DNA of 51,225 nucleotides from Bacteroidaceae bacterium (lineage in GTDB: Bacteria; Bacteroidota; Bacteroidia; Bacteroidales; Bacteroidaceae), in the NCBI GenBank assembly GCA_017642425.1, contig JAGCPB010000060.1, forward strand, positions 1 through 51,225, read 5' to 3'. Every line of letters begins with the position of its first letter. Position 1 is the first letter of the stretch. The notes below the pieces were generated by a model. That model was not told the DNA's origin. It ran no database searches and saw only the letters and a program-made list of their open reading frames with translations. Below, piece after piece: positions 25,533 to 34,017 of this stretch. The translations under genes and the position numbers were made by a program.

Positions 25533-27095
25533 TTATCTGTTTTTGATCGGATATTCAAAGTCATCAAACATGGCCATACCGCTATCGGCATGGGTGTTGT
25601 AGCAGAACAGGCCTACGCGGGTGCCTTTCCAGAACCCGCTTCGCTGGCTGAACTCCGTGCCTACCGGCTTCAGTGAACTGCGGTCCGCTCCGGCCATGAA
25701 GCGGAACTTGTTGGTCTGGGCATCGTATTCAAGGGCCAGACAGATGGTGCTGCCCACCTCAAAGTCATCAATATAGGTGGTGCGGTAGCCGCCGTCCTGA
25801 TACAGGCAGAGCTTGCCGTCACGCTCTGTCACTCCGATGGCGTAGAATGACTGACCCATCGATGTCAGGCCTGCGCGGGCATCGGCCAGCTGGCTTACAC
25901 CGACCGTTACAGAAATCAGGCTCTTCCAGCCCATAATCTTCTGGGTGATGATGTTGTGCGCCATCATAAGGCTGGTGGAGCGCTGTGCCCTGATTGTGAG
26001 GCGGCCCGGATTCTCGGTAAGGCTCCAGTATTCATTGTGCGGGTTATGGCAGAATTGCCACTGCGGGCTCAAGGTGCTGCTTTCAAAGTTATCCGATGTC
26101 TGGGGCAGGTGAGGACCTTTGGATTTCTTTACCTTGGGTACGGTCCATGAGGTTACGGGATTGCCTACGCCGTTGCCGTCCAGGTCCACTCCCATAAGCG
26201 GCCAGCCGTCCTCCCAGCGCACGGGCTGCAGATGCACCACGCGGCCCATGGGGTTGGTCTCCTGGAAATGGTAGAACCACCATTCGCCCTCGGGGGTATC
26301 AACCAGCGCGCCCTGGTGCGGGCCGTTGATATTAGTGGGGCCTTGCTCCAGCACCACCTTGCGCTCATACGGGCCGTACAGGTCCTTGGAGCGGAGCACT
26401 GTCTGCCAGCCCTGGCCTACACCGCCTTCTGGTATGATAAGATAGTACCAGCCGTCCTTACGCAGGAACTTTGTGCCCTCGGCTACCGGTCCGGTATAGA
26501 TGGTGTCGCCGTCATCAAGCAGTTGCTTTCCGTCGGCACTCATGCGGTGCAGAATGATGGGCCCGGCTCCGTGGGCGCTTCGGCCCAGATAGGCGTTGCC
26601 CTTGTCATCCCAGACAGGACAGGGATCCTCCCACTTGGGTACATCCTTTACGTGGCAGAGCGGCTCCCAGGGGCCTTCGGGCTTCTTGGCGCTGGTCATG
26701 AACAGACCCTCATCGGGGGTGCAGAAATAGACCCAGAACCGGCCGCCGTGATAGCGGATGGAGGGAGCCCATGAGCCGCCGGAATAATGGCGGTTATCAT
26801 CCCATCCCGGCAGGTCAAAACGGCTGTAGAGCTGTGTCAGGACTGTCCAGTTTACCAGGTCATCGGACTCAAGTATCTGCATTCCCAGGAAATGGAAATC
26901 GGACGCCACCATGTAATATTTCTTACCTACGCGGATTACGTCAGGGTCGGAATAATCGGCGTTCAGGACAGGGTTGATGTAGGTGCCGTTGCCCTGGTCG
27001 CCCCACAGGTACTGAACAGGGTTTTGTGCTGTAGCGGAAACTGCCACTAGTGCTGATATGGCCAGAAAGGCCTTCCTTATAATTGATTGGACCAT
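25533..27095 (-). CDS. Secreted GH43 beta-xylosidase/arabinofuranosidase with C-terminal beta-sandwich
   Basis: 520 aa. The ATG at 27095 gives a signal peptide (MVQSIIRKAFLAISALVAVSATAQ). Longer in-frame starts add unlikely sequence. The propeller carries catalytic Asp in NADYSDPDVIRVGKKYYM, Asp in KWEDPCPVWDDKGNAYLG and Glu in VAEGTKFLRKDGWYYL. About residues 335-515 form the C-terminal concanavalin-like domain of the larger GH43 enzymes (DNFESSTLSPQWQF to YNTHADSGMAMFDDFEY). Probable role: trimming xylose or arabinose side chains. It has its own -7 box and a nitroreductase gene directly behind it. Confidence 0.85.
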   Translation of the reverse strand: MVQSIIRKAFLAISALVAVSATAQNPVQYLWGDQGNGTYINPVLNADYSDPDVIRVGKKYYMVASDFHFLGMQILESDDLVNWTVLTQLYSRFDLPGWDDNRHYSGGSWAPSIRYHGGRFWVYFCTPDEGLFMTSAKKPEGPWEPLCHVKDVPKWEDPCPVWDDKGNAYLGRSAHGAGPIILHRMSADGKQLLDDGDTIYTGPVAEGTKFLRKDGWYYLIIPEGGVGQGWQTVLRSKDLYGPYERKVVLEQGPTNINGPHQGALVDTPEGEWWFYHFQETNPMGRVVHLQPVRWEDGWPLMGVDLDGNGVGNPVTSWTVPKVKKSKGPHLPQTSDNFESSTLSPQWQFCHNPHNEYWSLTENPGRLTIRAQRSTSLMMAHNIITQKIMGWKSLISVTVGVSQLADARAGLTSMGQSFYAIGVTERDGKLCLYQDGGYRTTYIDDFEVGSTICLALEYDAQTNKFRFMAGADRSSLKPVGTEFSQRSGFWKGTRVGLFCYNTHADSGMAMFDDFEYPIKNR

Positions 27096-27118
27096 ATGAT
27101 TGAACTTTCGGTGTATGG

Positions 27119-27145
27119 CAAAAATAATAAAAAGCATTAACTTCG
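27119..27145. promoter_or_regulatory. divergent promoters (GH43 / thioesterase)
   Basis: TATTTTTG on the minus strand (27126-27119), an exact -7 box, points to the GH43 gene. TAACTTCG on the plus strand (27138-27145), seven of eight positions, lies just 8 nt before the thioesterase ATG at 27153. Confidence 0.45.
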
Positions 27146-27152
27146 CGCTGTT

Positions 27153-27554
27153 ATGAAAGAGTATCTTTTTACAACCAGTCTTGAGACCCGTGACTACGAA
27201 TGTGACCTTCAGGGCGTAGTCAACAATGCCAATTATCAGCACTATCTGGAGTATACCCGCCATAAATGGCTCCAGAGCCGCGGCCAGTCATTCCAGCAGT
27301 GGCATGAGAAGGGCATCGATGCAATGGTGGCTGAGATCAACATCAAATACAAGAGCCCGCTGCACGGTCAGGAGGAGTTCCTGTCATGCCTCAACCTGCA
27401 CCGTGAGGGTGCCCGTTTCATTTTTGAGCAGGACATATACCGCAAGGCCGATATGAAACTCTGCATCCAAGCCACGGTTACCGTTGTCAGCGTGGTGAAC
27501 GGCCGCCTGAGCAAGGGCGACGAGATAGCGTTCCTTCTTGAAGATGTTCAGTAA
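27153..27554 (+). CDS. Hotdog-fold (4HBT) acyl-CoA thioesterase, YbgC-like
   Basis: 133 aa. It has the 4-hydroxybenzoyl-CoA thioesterase pattern: ETRDYECDLQGVVNNANYQHYLEYTRHKWL, with the catalytic Asp in CDLQGVVNNANY, then IKYKSPLHGQEEF. Such enzymes hydrolyse short or medium acyl-CoA in the cytoplasm. Its 3' end overlaps the following HAD gene by 11 nt, so the two are translated from one mRNA. Confidence 0.85.
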   Translation: MKEYLFTTSLETRDYECDLQGVVNNANYQHYLEYTRHKWLQSRGQSFQQWHEKGIDAMVAEINIKYKSPLHGQEEFLSCLNLHREGARFIFEQDIYRKADMKLCIQATVTVVSVVNGRLSKGDEIAFLLEDVQ

Positions 27555-28236
27555 GGCAGATATAACCACCGTCCTGATGGATGTCGATGACACGCTCCTG
27601 GATTTCAAGGAGTGTGCCAGGGAGAATGTGCGCGGTTGCTGCCGCAAGAACGGTGTCCCATACTCCGACCATCTGTTTGAGTTCTTTCTGAGCCGCAACA
27701 TCATTCTCTGGAAACGCATAGAGGACGGACTGCTTACCGTAGATGAACTTCACCGCACCCGTTGGGCCGGCATATTCCATGACCTGGGCATTGAGGCCGA
27801 CGGCCCCGCGTTTGAGCTGGATTTTATTGCAGGACTGCGCGATACATCGGTCCCGGTGGCCGGAGCGCATCAGGTGATGAAGTATCTCCACGACCGGTAC
27901 AAGGTCTATGTGGTGAGCAACGCATCGAACCTGCAGCAGTCCACGCGTCTGGGCAAGGCGGGGCTGATGCAGTACGTGGACGGCATTTTCGGCTCACTGG
28001 ACATAGGCTTCAATAAACCTTCAAAAGAATACTTTGACTACTGTTTCAGCATGCTTAATGGCACGAGTCCTTTCCAGACCGTAATCATAGGCGATTCCCT
28101 TAATGCAGACATAAGCGGCGGCATAGCCTATGGTCTCCACACTATCTGGTTCAACATAAGGAATGTGGAGCCATCTGACTCCACATTCCCTGATTATACC
28201 ATTCACTCTCTATCAGAGATTCCCTCAATTCTCTGA
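27544..28236 (+). CDS. yjjG: YjjG-family noncanonical pyrimidine nucleotidase (HAD)
   Basis: 230 aa. The ATG at 27544 is used (an in-frame TTG lies 6 nt earlier). HAD motif I is LMDVDDTLLDF, motif II VVSNAS, motif III GFNKPSKEYFDYC, and motif IV IIGDSLNADISGG. The helical cap between motifs I and II is of YjjG type. YjjG enzymes dephosphorylate noncanonical pyrimidine and other nucleoside monophosphates, a clean-up role. The gene overlaps the thioesterase gene upstream and abuts the convergent phytase gene with no base between the stop codons. Confidence 0.85.
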   Translation: MFSKADITTVLMDVDDTLLDFKECARENVRGCCRKNGVPYSDHLFEFFLSRNIILWKRIEDGLLTVDELHRTRWAGIFHDLGIEADGPAFELDFIAGLRDTSVPVAGAHQVMKYLHDRYKVYVVSNASNLQQSTRLGKAGLMQYVDGIFGSLDIGFNKPSKEYFDYCFSMLNGTSPFQTVIIGDSLNADISGGIAYGLHTIWFNIRNVEPSDSTFPDYTIHSLSEIPSIL

Positions 28237-29490
28237 CTATTCAGCGATGAGGGCGCTGTAGTAATTATAGAAATCAGTCCACTTGTAGTAGGGATAGTTG
28301 TCGGTGTCAAGCGGCAACTGCACCTCGAAACCGTTCTGCAGGCACTTGACCAGAATCTCTGGGTTCTTCTTGCTCTTGTAGAATATGAACTGCAGGTTTG
28401 CAGCCTTGCCTATCTGCCAGCTCTGGAAATAGTACTTAAGCTGGTTGGGATCGGTTACACCGCCTTTGGGCATGTTGATGCCCATCAGGATGGTGAGAGG
28501 TCCAAGGTTTGTGTCGTGTCCGAAACGCAGGGATGCAATGTCATCACAATCACCTTCTATAACCAGTTTTGCCTGGTCCAGTATGTCCTGAACGATTGGT
28601 TTCATGACGTTTATGTCCCTGTACCAGTTGCGGTATGAACTCAGGTTGGAACTTTCCCAGTTGGCAGTCAGTTCATCGGGTGAGAACAATCCTACCAGAA
28701 GCTCCTCATGGCCGATGCTTGGAAGTGATGTGTAAAGGTTCTTCAGGTTGCTGTAGATACGGCGTGAACTGCGGGAAAGCCCTTCGGTGCTGGTGAACAG
28801 GCGTGCCACAATCTCATCGTTCGATGCCACTTGCTGTGTCTCGGGCGTGAATCCGCTCATATCCATCTCAAGTCTGGCACGGGGAGCACTGACACGATAG
28901 GGATTGTCATCGGCATCGGGTTTTACACCGTGCAGGGTGGCTCTTGACGCCTGTTCATAGATGTCAATCTTAGGATTGCACTGTACCATTGCCTGGCAGA
29001 ATGCGGCCATGCTGATGATGCATCGGCCTGTAGTGGATGATATGGCTCTGATTGTGCCGCCCTTTTTGAATACCTCGGGGAAACTCTCATACATCTTGCG
29101 TGCTATGCCCTGATGCTGGTCCCATCCCACGCGGGTAAGTTCTCCCATACCGGCCATGAATTCCGGATACAGGGCTTTGTACTGGCGGTAGAATTTCTCA
29201 CCTTCAGCGTTGAGCAGGTGCTTGTCGTGGGCCTCGGTAAAAATGGTGTCCAGCTCCAGATAGAGTGAATTGTTCCAATAATAGCGTGAACCGTGACGTG
29301 CGTAATGGCTGATATAGAACGGCTTGTAACCCTTGGGGGCCTTAGTGAGTGCCGGCGCATCGAAAGTGTAGGGGTAATCGGTTCCGTATGATTTCTGGGG
29401 GTTAGCCTTTACCTCGTCCAGTACATTCATACGCTGGGCGTATGTCACGGCACTGATGAACAGTGCAATAAGCAGAAATATCCTTTTCAT
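28237..29490 (-). CDS. Secreted histidine phosphatase, MINPP-like phytase
   Basis: 417 aa. The ATG at 29490 gives the signal peptide MKRIFLLIALFISAVTYAQ, while longer starts run into poor sequence. Catalytic RHGSRYYWN follows about 55 residues later, and the second-half HD motif is RFGHDTNL. Between them lies the large alpha domain with SSTTGRCIISMAAFCQ. Gut Bacteroidales MINPP enzymes break down inositol hexakisphosphate in the periplasm or vesicles, and that is the most likely role here. A TATCTTTG box (29528-29521) lies 31 nt upstream. It is convergent with yjjG, without a terminator between. Confidence 0.85.
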   Translation of the reverse strand: MKRIFLLIALFISAVTYAQRMNVLDEVKANPQKSYGTDYPYTFDAPALTKAPKGYKPFYISHYARHGSRYYWNNSLYLELDTIFTEAHDKHLLNAEGEKFYRQYKALYPEFMAGMGELTRVGWDQHQGIARKMYESFPEVFKKGGTIRAISSTTGRCIISMAAFCQAMVQCNPKIDIYEQASRATLHGVKPDADDNPYRVSAPRARLEMDMSGFTPETQQVASNDEIVARLFTSTEGLSRSSRRIYSNLKNLYTSLPSIGHEELLVGLFSPDELTANWESSNLSSYRNWYRDINVMKPIVQDILDQAKLVIEGDCDDIASLRFGHDTNLGPLTILMGINMPKGGVTDPNQLKYYFQSWQIGKAANLQFIFYKSKKNPEILVKCLQNGFEVQLPLDTDNYPYYKWTDFYNYYSALIAE

Positions 29491-29520
29491 ATTATGATAA
29501 GTTTTGGTTAGCATCTTTGG

Positions 29521-29558
29521 CAAAGATAATACAAAACCGCATAAAAGCACTATCTTCG
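29521..29558. promoter_or_regulatory. divergent promoters (phytase / aldose epimerase-like)
   Basis: TATCTTTG on the minus strand (29528-29521), an exact -7 box, faces the phytase. TATCTTCG on the plus strand (29551-29558), seven of eight, lies 19 nt before the epimerase start at 29578. Confidence 0.4.
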
Positions 29559-29577
29559 CATGGTAATTACATAACCC

Positions 29578-30465
29578 ATGATAATAGAAAATGACCGCAT
29601 AAGCGCCGTGATAGACCTTCACGGAGCAGAACTGACCAGCCTTAAGAAGCAGGGCAGTAATGAGGAGCTTATATGGAGTGCCGACAAGGAATACTGGGGT
29701 CGTCACGCGCCGATGCTTTTCCCGATAGTGGGTAAGGTCTGGAACGGAGAGTACAAGGTAGGGGACAAGACATACAACCTGCCGCAGCACGGTTTTGCCC
29801 GTGACCGCGATTTCAAGGTACTGTGTCATGATAAGGAGAGCATAGTGCTCTGCCTTGAGTCCGATGAGGAATCCCTCAAGGTCTATCCGTATCCTTTTCG
29901 CATTGAGGCTACGTATCGCCTGGAGGAGAACACTCTTGTAGTGGAGTGGCGCATAAAGAATCCCGGTTCAGAACCCATGTATTTCCAGATTGGGGCGCAT
30001 CCCGGTTTTAACTACCGTGATTTCCGGAAGGATGATTTAATACATGGTTATTTCCGCCTTACATCAGGTGAGGAACCTGTGAGTCAGCTGATTGTAGGTC
30101 AGCTCACGCCCGATGGTTATCGTAGTGACAGCGCCGGTATGATGGAACTGGATGGTGACGCAATGCTTCCCGTCACTCCCGGACTATTTGCAAACGATGC
30201 TTTGGTGCTTGAGGAGCATCAGATAGACCAGGTAATATTATATGATAAGGAGTGCAATCCCTATATTGCAGTAGAAACGCAGGATGCTCCGGTATGGGGC
30301 CTCTGGTCACCGCCCGCCAAGAACGCCCCCTTTGTCTGCATAGAACCCTGGATGGGACGCTGCGACTATCAGGGCTACAACGGCAATATCTCGGGGCGGG
30401 ATTATATAAACAAGCTTGAGGCCGGTAAATCTTCAAGCTTCTCCTTCAGGATCTCAGCTTACTGA
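29578..30465 (+). CDS. Aldose 1-epimerase family protein (LacX-like)
   Basis: 295 aa, cytoplasmic. It has the galactose-mutarotase beta-sandwich with the LacX-type pattern: AVIDLHGAELTSLKKQGSNEELIWSAD near the start, FPIVGKVWNG and LPQHGFARDRDF (the QHGFAR histidine is conserved), and GAHPGFNYR. It ends with CIEPWMGRCDYQGY. Members interconvert anomers of hexoses or hexose phosphates. Its last 12 nt overlap the 3' end of the convergent GNAT-like gene. Confidence 0.85.
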   Translation: MIIENDRISAVIDLHGAELTSLKKQGSNEELIWSADKEYWGRHAPMLFPIVGKVWNGEYKVGDKTYNLPQHGFARDRDFKVLCHDKESIVLCLESDEESLKVYPYPFRIEATYRLEENTLVVEWRIKNPGSEPMYFQIGAHPGFNYRDFRKDDLIHGYFRLTSGEEPVSQLIVGQLTPDGYRSDSAGMMELDGDAMLPVTPGLFANDALVLEEHQIDQVILYDKECNPYIAVETQDAPVWGLWSPPAKNAPFVCIEPWMGRCDYQGYNGNISGRDYINKLEAGKSSSFSFRISAY

Positions 30466-31575
30466 GAAAGACCAGCACCTTCTACGGCGGTGCGTAAAGT
30501 GCTCAAAGTGCTTCCAGATGTTCTGCACGTTGGCATTGTCCTCAAGCATGGGGCCGGTCTGGCAGTCTATGCCGCCGTGTGACTGTATGGCCTTTATGCC
30601 TTCGCGCAGAATGATGCACTCCACACCTTTCTTCTGGTCTTCGGGACGCACCCCAATCATATAAAAGTCTATGTGACGGTGGTCATTAAGGTCACTCAGA
30701 ACCTTAAGTGCTGAGAAAAGCCCCAATTTACCATGACTGGCACGGATTCCACGGCTGATAGAAGGAGCAATGAATCCGAATCCCACCAGATCACCCTGCT
30801 GGTTCTGCACCATAAGCGAATATTCCGGACGGCCTACAAGCGCTATCAGGTGCTCCATATTCTCAATCTGCTTGTCAGACAATGGAACAACTCCATGCAG
30901 CTTGGCAAACGCTATGTTGATTATCTCCATAGCCTTGCGGATATACGGGCGTACCTCCTTCATGTTACGGAACTTCTTGATCGAGTAGCCGTAACGCTTC
31001 TCGGATATATCGGCAATCTGGTCCATCTTGGGCGGAACCTGATCCGGAACTATGACCTTGGTCTCGGTCCAGTCCCATTTCTTGGTAAGGCCCAGACGTT
31101 TCATGTGCTCAATATAGTAGGGGTAGTTGTAGAGCGTGATATACATGTCCAACTGGTCAAACCCGTCCACCAGCATACCCTGTTTGTCAAGGTTGGAGAA
31201 TCCCAGTGGTCCAACCAATTCAGTCATGCCAAGCTCACGGGCCCAGGTAACGACTGTGTCAAACAGAGCTTTTGATACCTCAAAGTCATCGATGAAATCA
31301 AAGCGCGTAAAACGCAGTTGCTTTACGTTATCCTTTTCATTGGCTGCGCTGTTAAGAATGGCGCCGATGCGGCCTACAATCTTTCCGTCACGCAAAGCCA
31401 GCCAGAGGCGGCTGTCGGCATAGCTGTATGCTCCGTTCTTGGCAGGATTGAATGTATCCATCTCATCGCCGATAAGCACCGGCACGTACATGTCACAATC
31501 CCTGTACAGGTCAATTGGGAACTTGAACAGTCTTTTTTTGTCCTTGTCTGTAAGGACCTCCTTAATTTGAACCAT
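30454..31575 (-). CDS. GNAT-like acetyltransferase-type protein
   Basis: 373 aa from the ATG at 31575. Residues about 45-115 (SRLWLALRDGKIVGRIGAILN) and about 255-345 (SLMVQNQQGDLVGFGFIAP, HIDFYMIGVRPEDQKKGVECIILREGIKA) look like two GNAT-type halves. The Q/RxxGxG/A acetyl-CoA motif is degenerate (RPEDQKKGVECI). It follows the TPR/barrel protein by 6 nt as the last gene of the envelope operon and is the only product there without a signal peptide. Its C-terminus (HRRRRCWSFSVS) is unusually basic and is encoded in the overlap with the epimerase gene. No substrate can be named. Confidence 0.55.
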   Translation of the reverse strand: MVQIKEVLTDKDKKRLFKFPIDLYRDCDMYVPVLIGDEMDTFNPAKNGAYSYADSRLWLALRDGKIVGRIGAILNSAANEKDNVKQLRFTRFDFIDDFEVSKALFDTVVTWARELGMTELVGPLGFSNLDKQGMLVDGFDQLDMYITLYNYPYYIEHMKRLGLTKKWDWTETKVIVPDQVPPKMDQIADISEKRYGYSIKKFRNMKEVRPYIRKAMEIINIAFAKLHGVVPLSDKQIENMEHLIALVGRPEYSLMVQNQQGDLVGFGFIAPSISRGIRASHGKLGLFSALKVLSDLNDHRHIDFYMIGVRPEDQKKGVECIILREGIKAIQSHGGIDCQTGPMLEDNANVQNIWKHFEHFTHRRRRCWSFSVS

Positions 31576-31581
31576 TGTCAA

Positions 31582-32994
31582 TTACCAGCAGAAACCTACT
31601 CCCAGAAGATTTCTGGGTCTTACCAAATCATCAGATACCGGCTGGTCTATATTCAGTATATAGCGATACTGATATCTATAGCTTAAAACAAGACGCCAGA
31701 CACGTACTGCAAGTCCTACTTCGGGTGCTACAGCATGTATCAGATGGTATTTCTCTATATACTCATTGTCATTGTCAGAACTGTTCGGATTATAGTCAGG
31801 ATTGTTGAATTTGGTATAATAACCTCCTGCAGCATAGCTGAATGGTGTCATAAGCATCCATACCTTGGGTACGAACTGGTTCTTGTTGCGTGTGTATATA
31901 CGGAGTGTCCATCCAAGGCTTAACATTCCCTGGTAAGTTGGCTTCTCAGGCAGTGCATCTTCTGAAGTAACAGGTTCAAGATTTCCTGATGCCAGGTCAA
32001 ACATGCCTTTTTGAAGTCCTAATGAAAAATATGCACCGGACTTGTCGGGCTTGAGTCCTGCAAACATGATGCCTATATTGCAGTCAGGTTCATAGATGTA
32101 TGACATGGAACGTGTATGGTTGTCCTGCTTATAACGCTTGAGTTGTATGAAAGCCAGATTGGTGCCGGCCAATGATGATTGAGGATTGTTCTGGGCAATG
32201 GCGTGCTCGTAGAGGTCACGGGCCTCATCATAGCGCTTGGAGTCAAAATAAGCCTGCGCTACCTCGATGTCATGTCTGCTGACCCGGGTAAAGTTTTCAT
32301 TGGCGTTGTAATATAGGTCACGTATGAGACTGCATGACGGATTCTCGGTCATCATCTTGAGATACAGCGCACGGGCATTGAAGTAATCCTCCTTGTCCAT
32401 ATAGGATGTTGCCAAGTTTGTCCATTCCTTAAGGGAATCACACAGTTGAATGTATTTGTCCAGATGGTTTTCTGTTTCAGCAAACTCAGGGCATTGCTTT
32501 GCTATATTGAACTTGTCAATGGCTGCGTCATAAAGACCGTCTGTCATATAATTCAGACCTTCTTCGGTAGATGTATAATAAAGACTGCGCAGTTTGGAGT
32601 AGGGGTCCGATACCATGAATTCAAACTTCTCCTTGTCATTAAGGTTCAGCGGGATGTAATGCTTCTTGAAACCTTCGGCAACAACAGTCAGTTGGCGTCC
32701 TTTGAATGAAGTTCCCTCCTCACGGGTCTTGAATATTATGCTGTAAACCTTCTCCGGCCCCTCGGTTGTTATGCTCAGATCCAGTTTGGCATCTACGTTT
32801 GATGAGAGAACCAGGTCAAACGGCTCCTGGCAACGCAATATTACCTGAGCCTCGTGGCGGTCACCGCATGGATAAACAGACAGCTCAGGAGTTATGTTGG
32901 TGATGATCAGGGTCTTAAGCTGATCTTGGGCGTTAACGCCGGCAAATACCGTGATAAGTGAAAACGCCAGAATGGTCTTTATGTGTCTAATCAT
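31582..32994 (-). CDS. Exported TPR protein with C-terminal beta-barrel
   Basis: 470 aa with a signal peptide (1-22, ending VNA). An N-terminal beta domain of ~120 residues (ITPELSVYPCGDRHEAQVILRCQEPFDLVLSS) is followed by TPR-like helices (about 135-290; GLYDAAIDKFNIAKQCP, EDYFNARALYLKMMTENP, KRYDEARDLYEHAIAQNNP). Then come about eight amphipathic strands ending in LLGVGFCW, as in outer-membrane barrels. The order suggests an outer-membrane protein exposing a TPR platform to the periplasm. It belongs to the six-gene operon at 30454-38926. I know no named family. Confidence 0.6.
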   Translation of the reverse strand: MIRHIKTILAFSLITVFAGVNAQDQLKTLIITNITPELSVYPCGDRHEAQVILRCQEPFDLVLSSNVDAKLDLSITTEGPEKVYSIIFKTREEGTSFKGRQLTVVAEGFKKHYIPLNLNDKEKFEFMVSDPYSKLRSLYYTSTEEGLNYMTDGLYDAAIDKFNIAKQCPEFAETENHLDKYIQLCDSLKEWTNLATSYMDKEDYFNARALYLKMMTENPSCSLIRDLYYNANENFTRVSRHDIEVAQAYFDSKRYDEARDLYEHAIAQNNPQSSLAGTNLAFIQLKRYKQDNHTRSMSYIYEPDCNIGIMFAGLKPDKSGAYFSLGLQKGMFDLASGNLEPVTSEDALPEKPTYQGMLSLGWTLRIYTRNKNQFVPKVWMLMTPFSYAAGGYYTKFNNPDYNPNSSDNDNEYIEKYHLIHAVAPEVGLAVRVWRLVLSYRYQYRYILNIDQPVSDDLVRPRNLLGVGFCW

Positions 32995-33012
32995 AATTTG
33001 TTGTCTTGAAAA

Positions 33013-34008
33013 TCAAATGCTGAACATGTCCAGTGAGAATACTTCGTCACGTGGCAGCGGCTTGCCGTTATATTTGTCGGGCTGCCAGGTGCGTACCTGG
33101 ATACTGGGGTTCATCTCATCCTCAAAGTTTATCATCAGGAACAGGTAGCCTACATCAGAATAGTTTGATGAGTTCCAGTGCTGCTTGAGAGTGACACCGA
33201 AAATGTCATCGCGCTTGGGGTGGCGCATGACTTCAATCTCATCAAACACCAGGTTGATGTAACTGTTGTTCTTGAAGCATTTCTTGAGGTTTGTGATATA
33301 CTCCTCCTTGGTGGATTTCTGATACTGTATCTGCTCGTTGTTCAGGGACTGTGAAGTCAGGTCCTGTTTCTTTTTATCTATCTTGACCACCTTTCCGGTA
33401 ATGATGAGGGCGTTGTCACTGAATACATTGTTGATGTAATCGATATCCTTGCGGTTATAGGCAGTGCGGAAATTCTCAACAAAGTCAATGATGGCCTGAC
33501 GGCGGTGGAAATCCTTTACGCTTATCTGGGCGTTGATGACATCCAGGTAGCGGTGCTCCTCCAGGGCTACCATAATATTGTCTATCTGCCCCTGAGAGTT
33601 GAAACAGAGAACAAGTTCCTGCTCACAGTTGTCATCATCGGCGGCAAGCATGGTAACAGGGATGTTCCGGACCTGTACGACACCATTCTGCATTGAGATG
33701 GCTTTCTCTGTCACTTGTGATACGGGACACATCATGGCGCTTGATGACCACATGTCGTCCAGACATTTGCGTCCGTCCTTGGTGAACATGAGCTCGTCCT
33801 CTTTTTCCAGTTTGACTTTTGACTTACCCGATATGACTGTTGAATTGAGGGCTGAAAGAAGCATGGATGCGCTCTTTTCAATCCCGGACTTAAGGGTGGC
33901 ATCTGAGATGCCGTCTTCGATGCTAAAACGGACAACGTCCAGTTGGGCGTGGGCTGTTACTGTATACAATGCCAGTGTAGCCGTGATCAGTAAATGCTGT
34001 ATCTTCAT
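33013..34008 (-). CDS. Exported NTF2/SnoaL-like protein of unknown function
   Basis: 331 aa with a signal peptide (MKIQHLLITATLALYTVTAHAQ). The first ~150 residues are of unknown fold. From about 165, IIDFVENFRTAYNRKDIDYINNVFSDNALIITGKVV followed by strands (EEYITNLKKCF, INLVFDEIEVMRHPKRDDIFGVTLKQHW) reads as an NTF2-like cone fold, a common ligand or protein docking module. No catalytic residues can be assigned. It lies 9 nt after one envelope gene and 18 nt before the next, in the operon at 30454-38926. Confidence 0.55.
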   Translation of the reverse strand: MKIQHLLITATLALYTVTAHAQLDVVRFSIEDGISDATLKSGIEKSASMLLSALNSTVISGKSKVKLEKEDELMFTKDGRKCLDDMWSSSAMMCPVSQVTEKAISMQNGVVQVRNIPVTMLAADDDNCEQELVLCFNSQGQIDNIMVALEEHRYLDVINAQISVKDFHRRQAIIDFVENFRTAYNRKDIDYINNVFSDNALIITGKVVKIDKKKQDLTSQSLNNEQIQYQKSTKEEYITNLKKCFKNNSYINLVFDEIEVMRHPKRDDIFGVTLKQHWNSSNYSDVGYLFLMINFEDEMNPSIQVRTWQPDKYNGKPLPRDEVFSLDMFSI

Positions 34009-34017
34009 AATAGTGCG

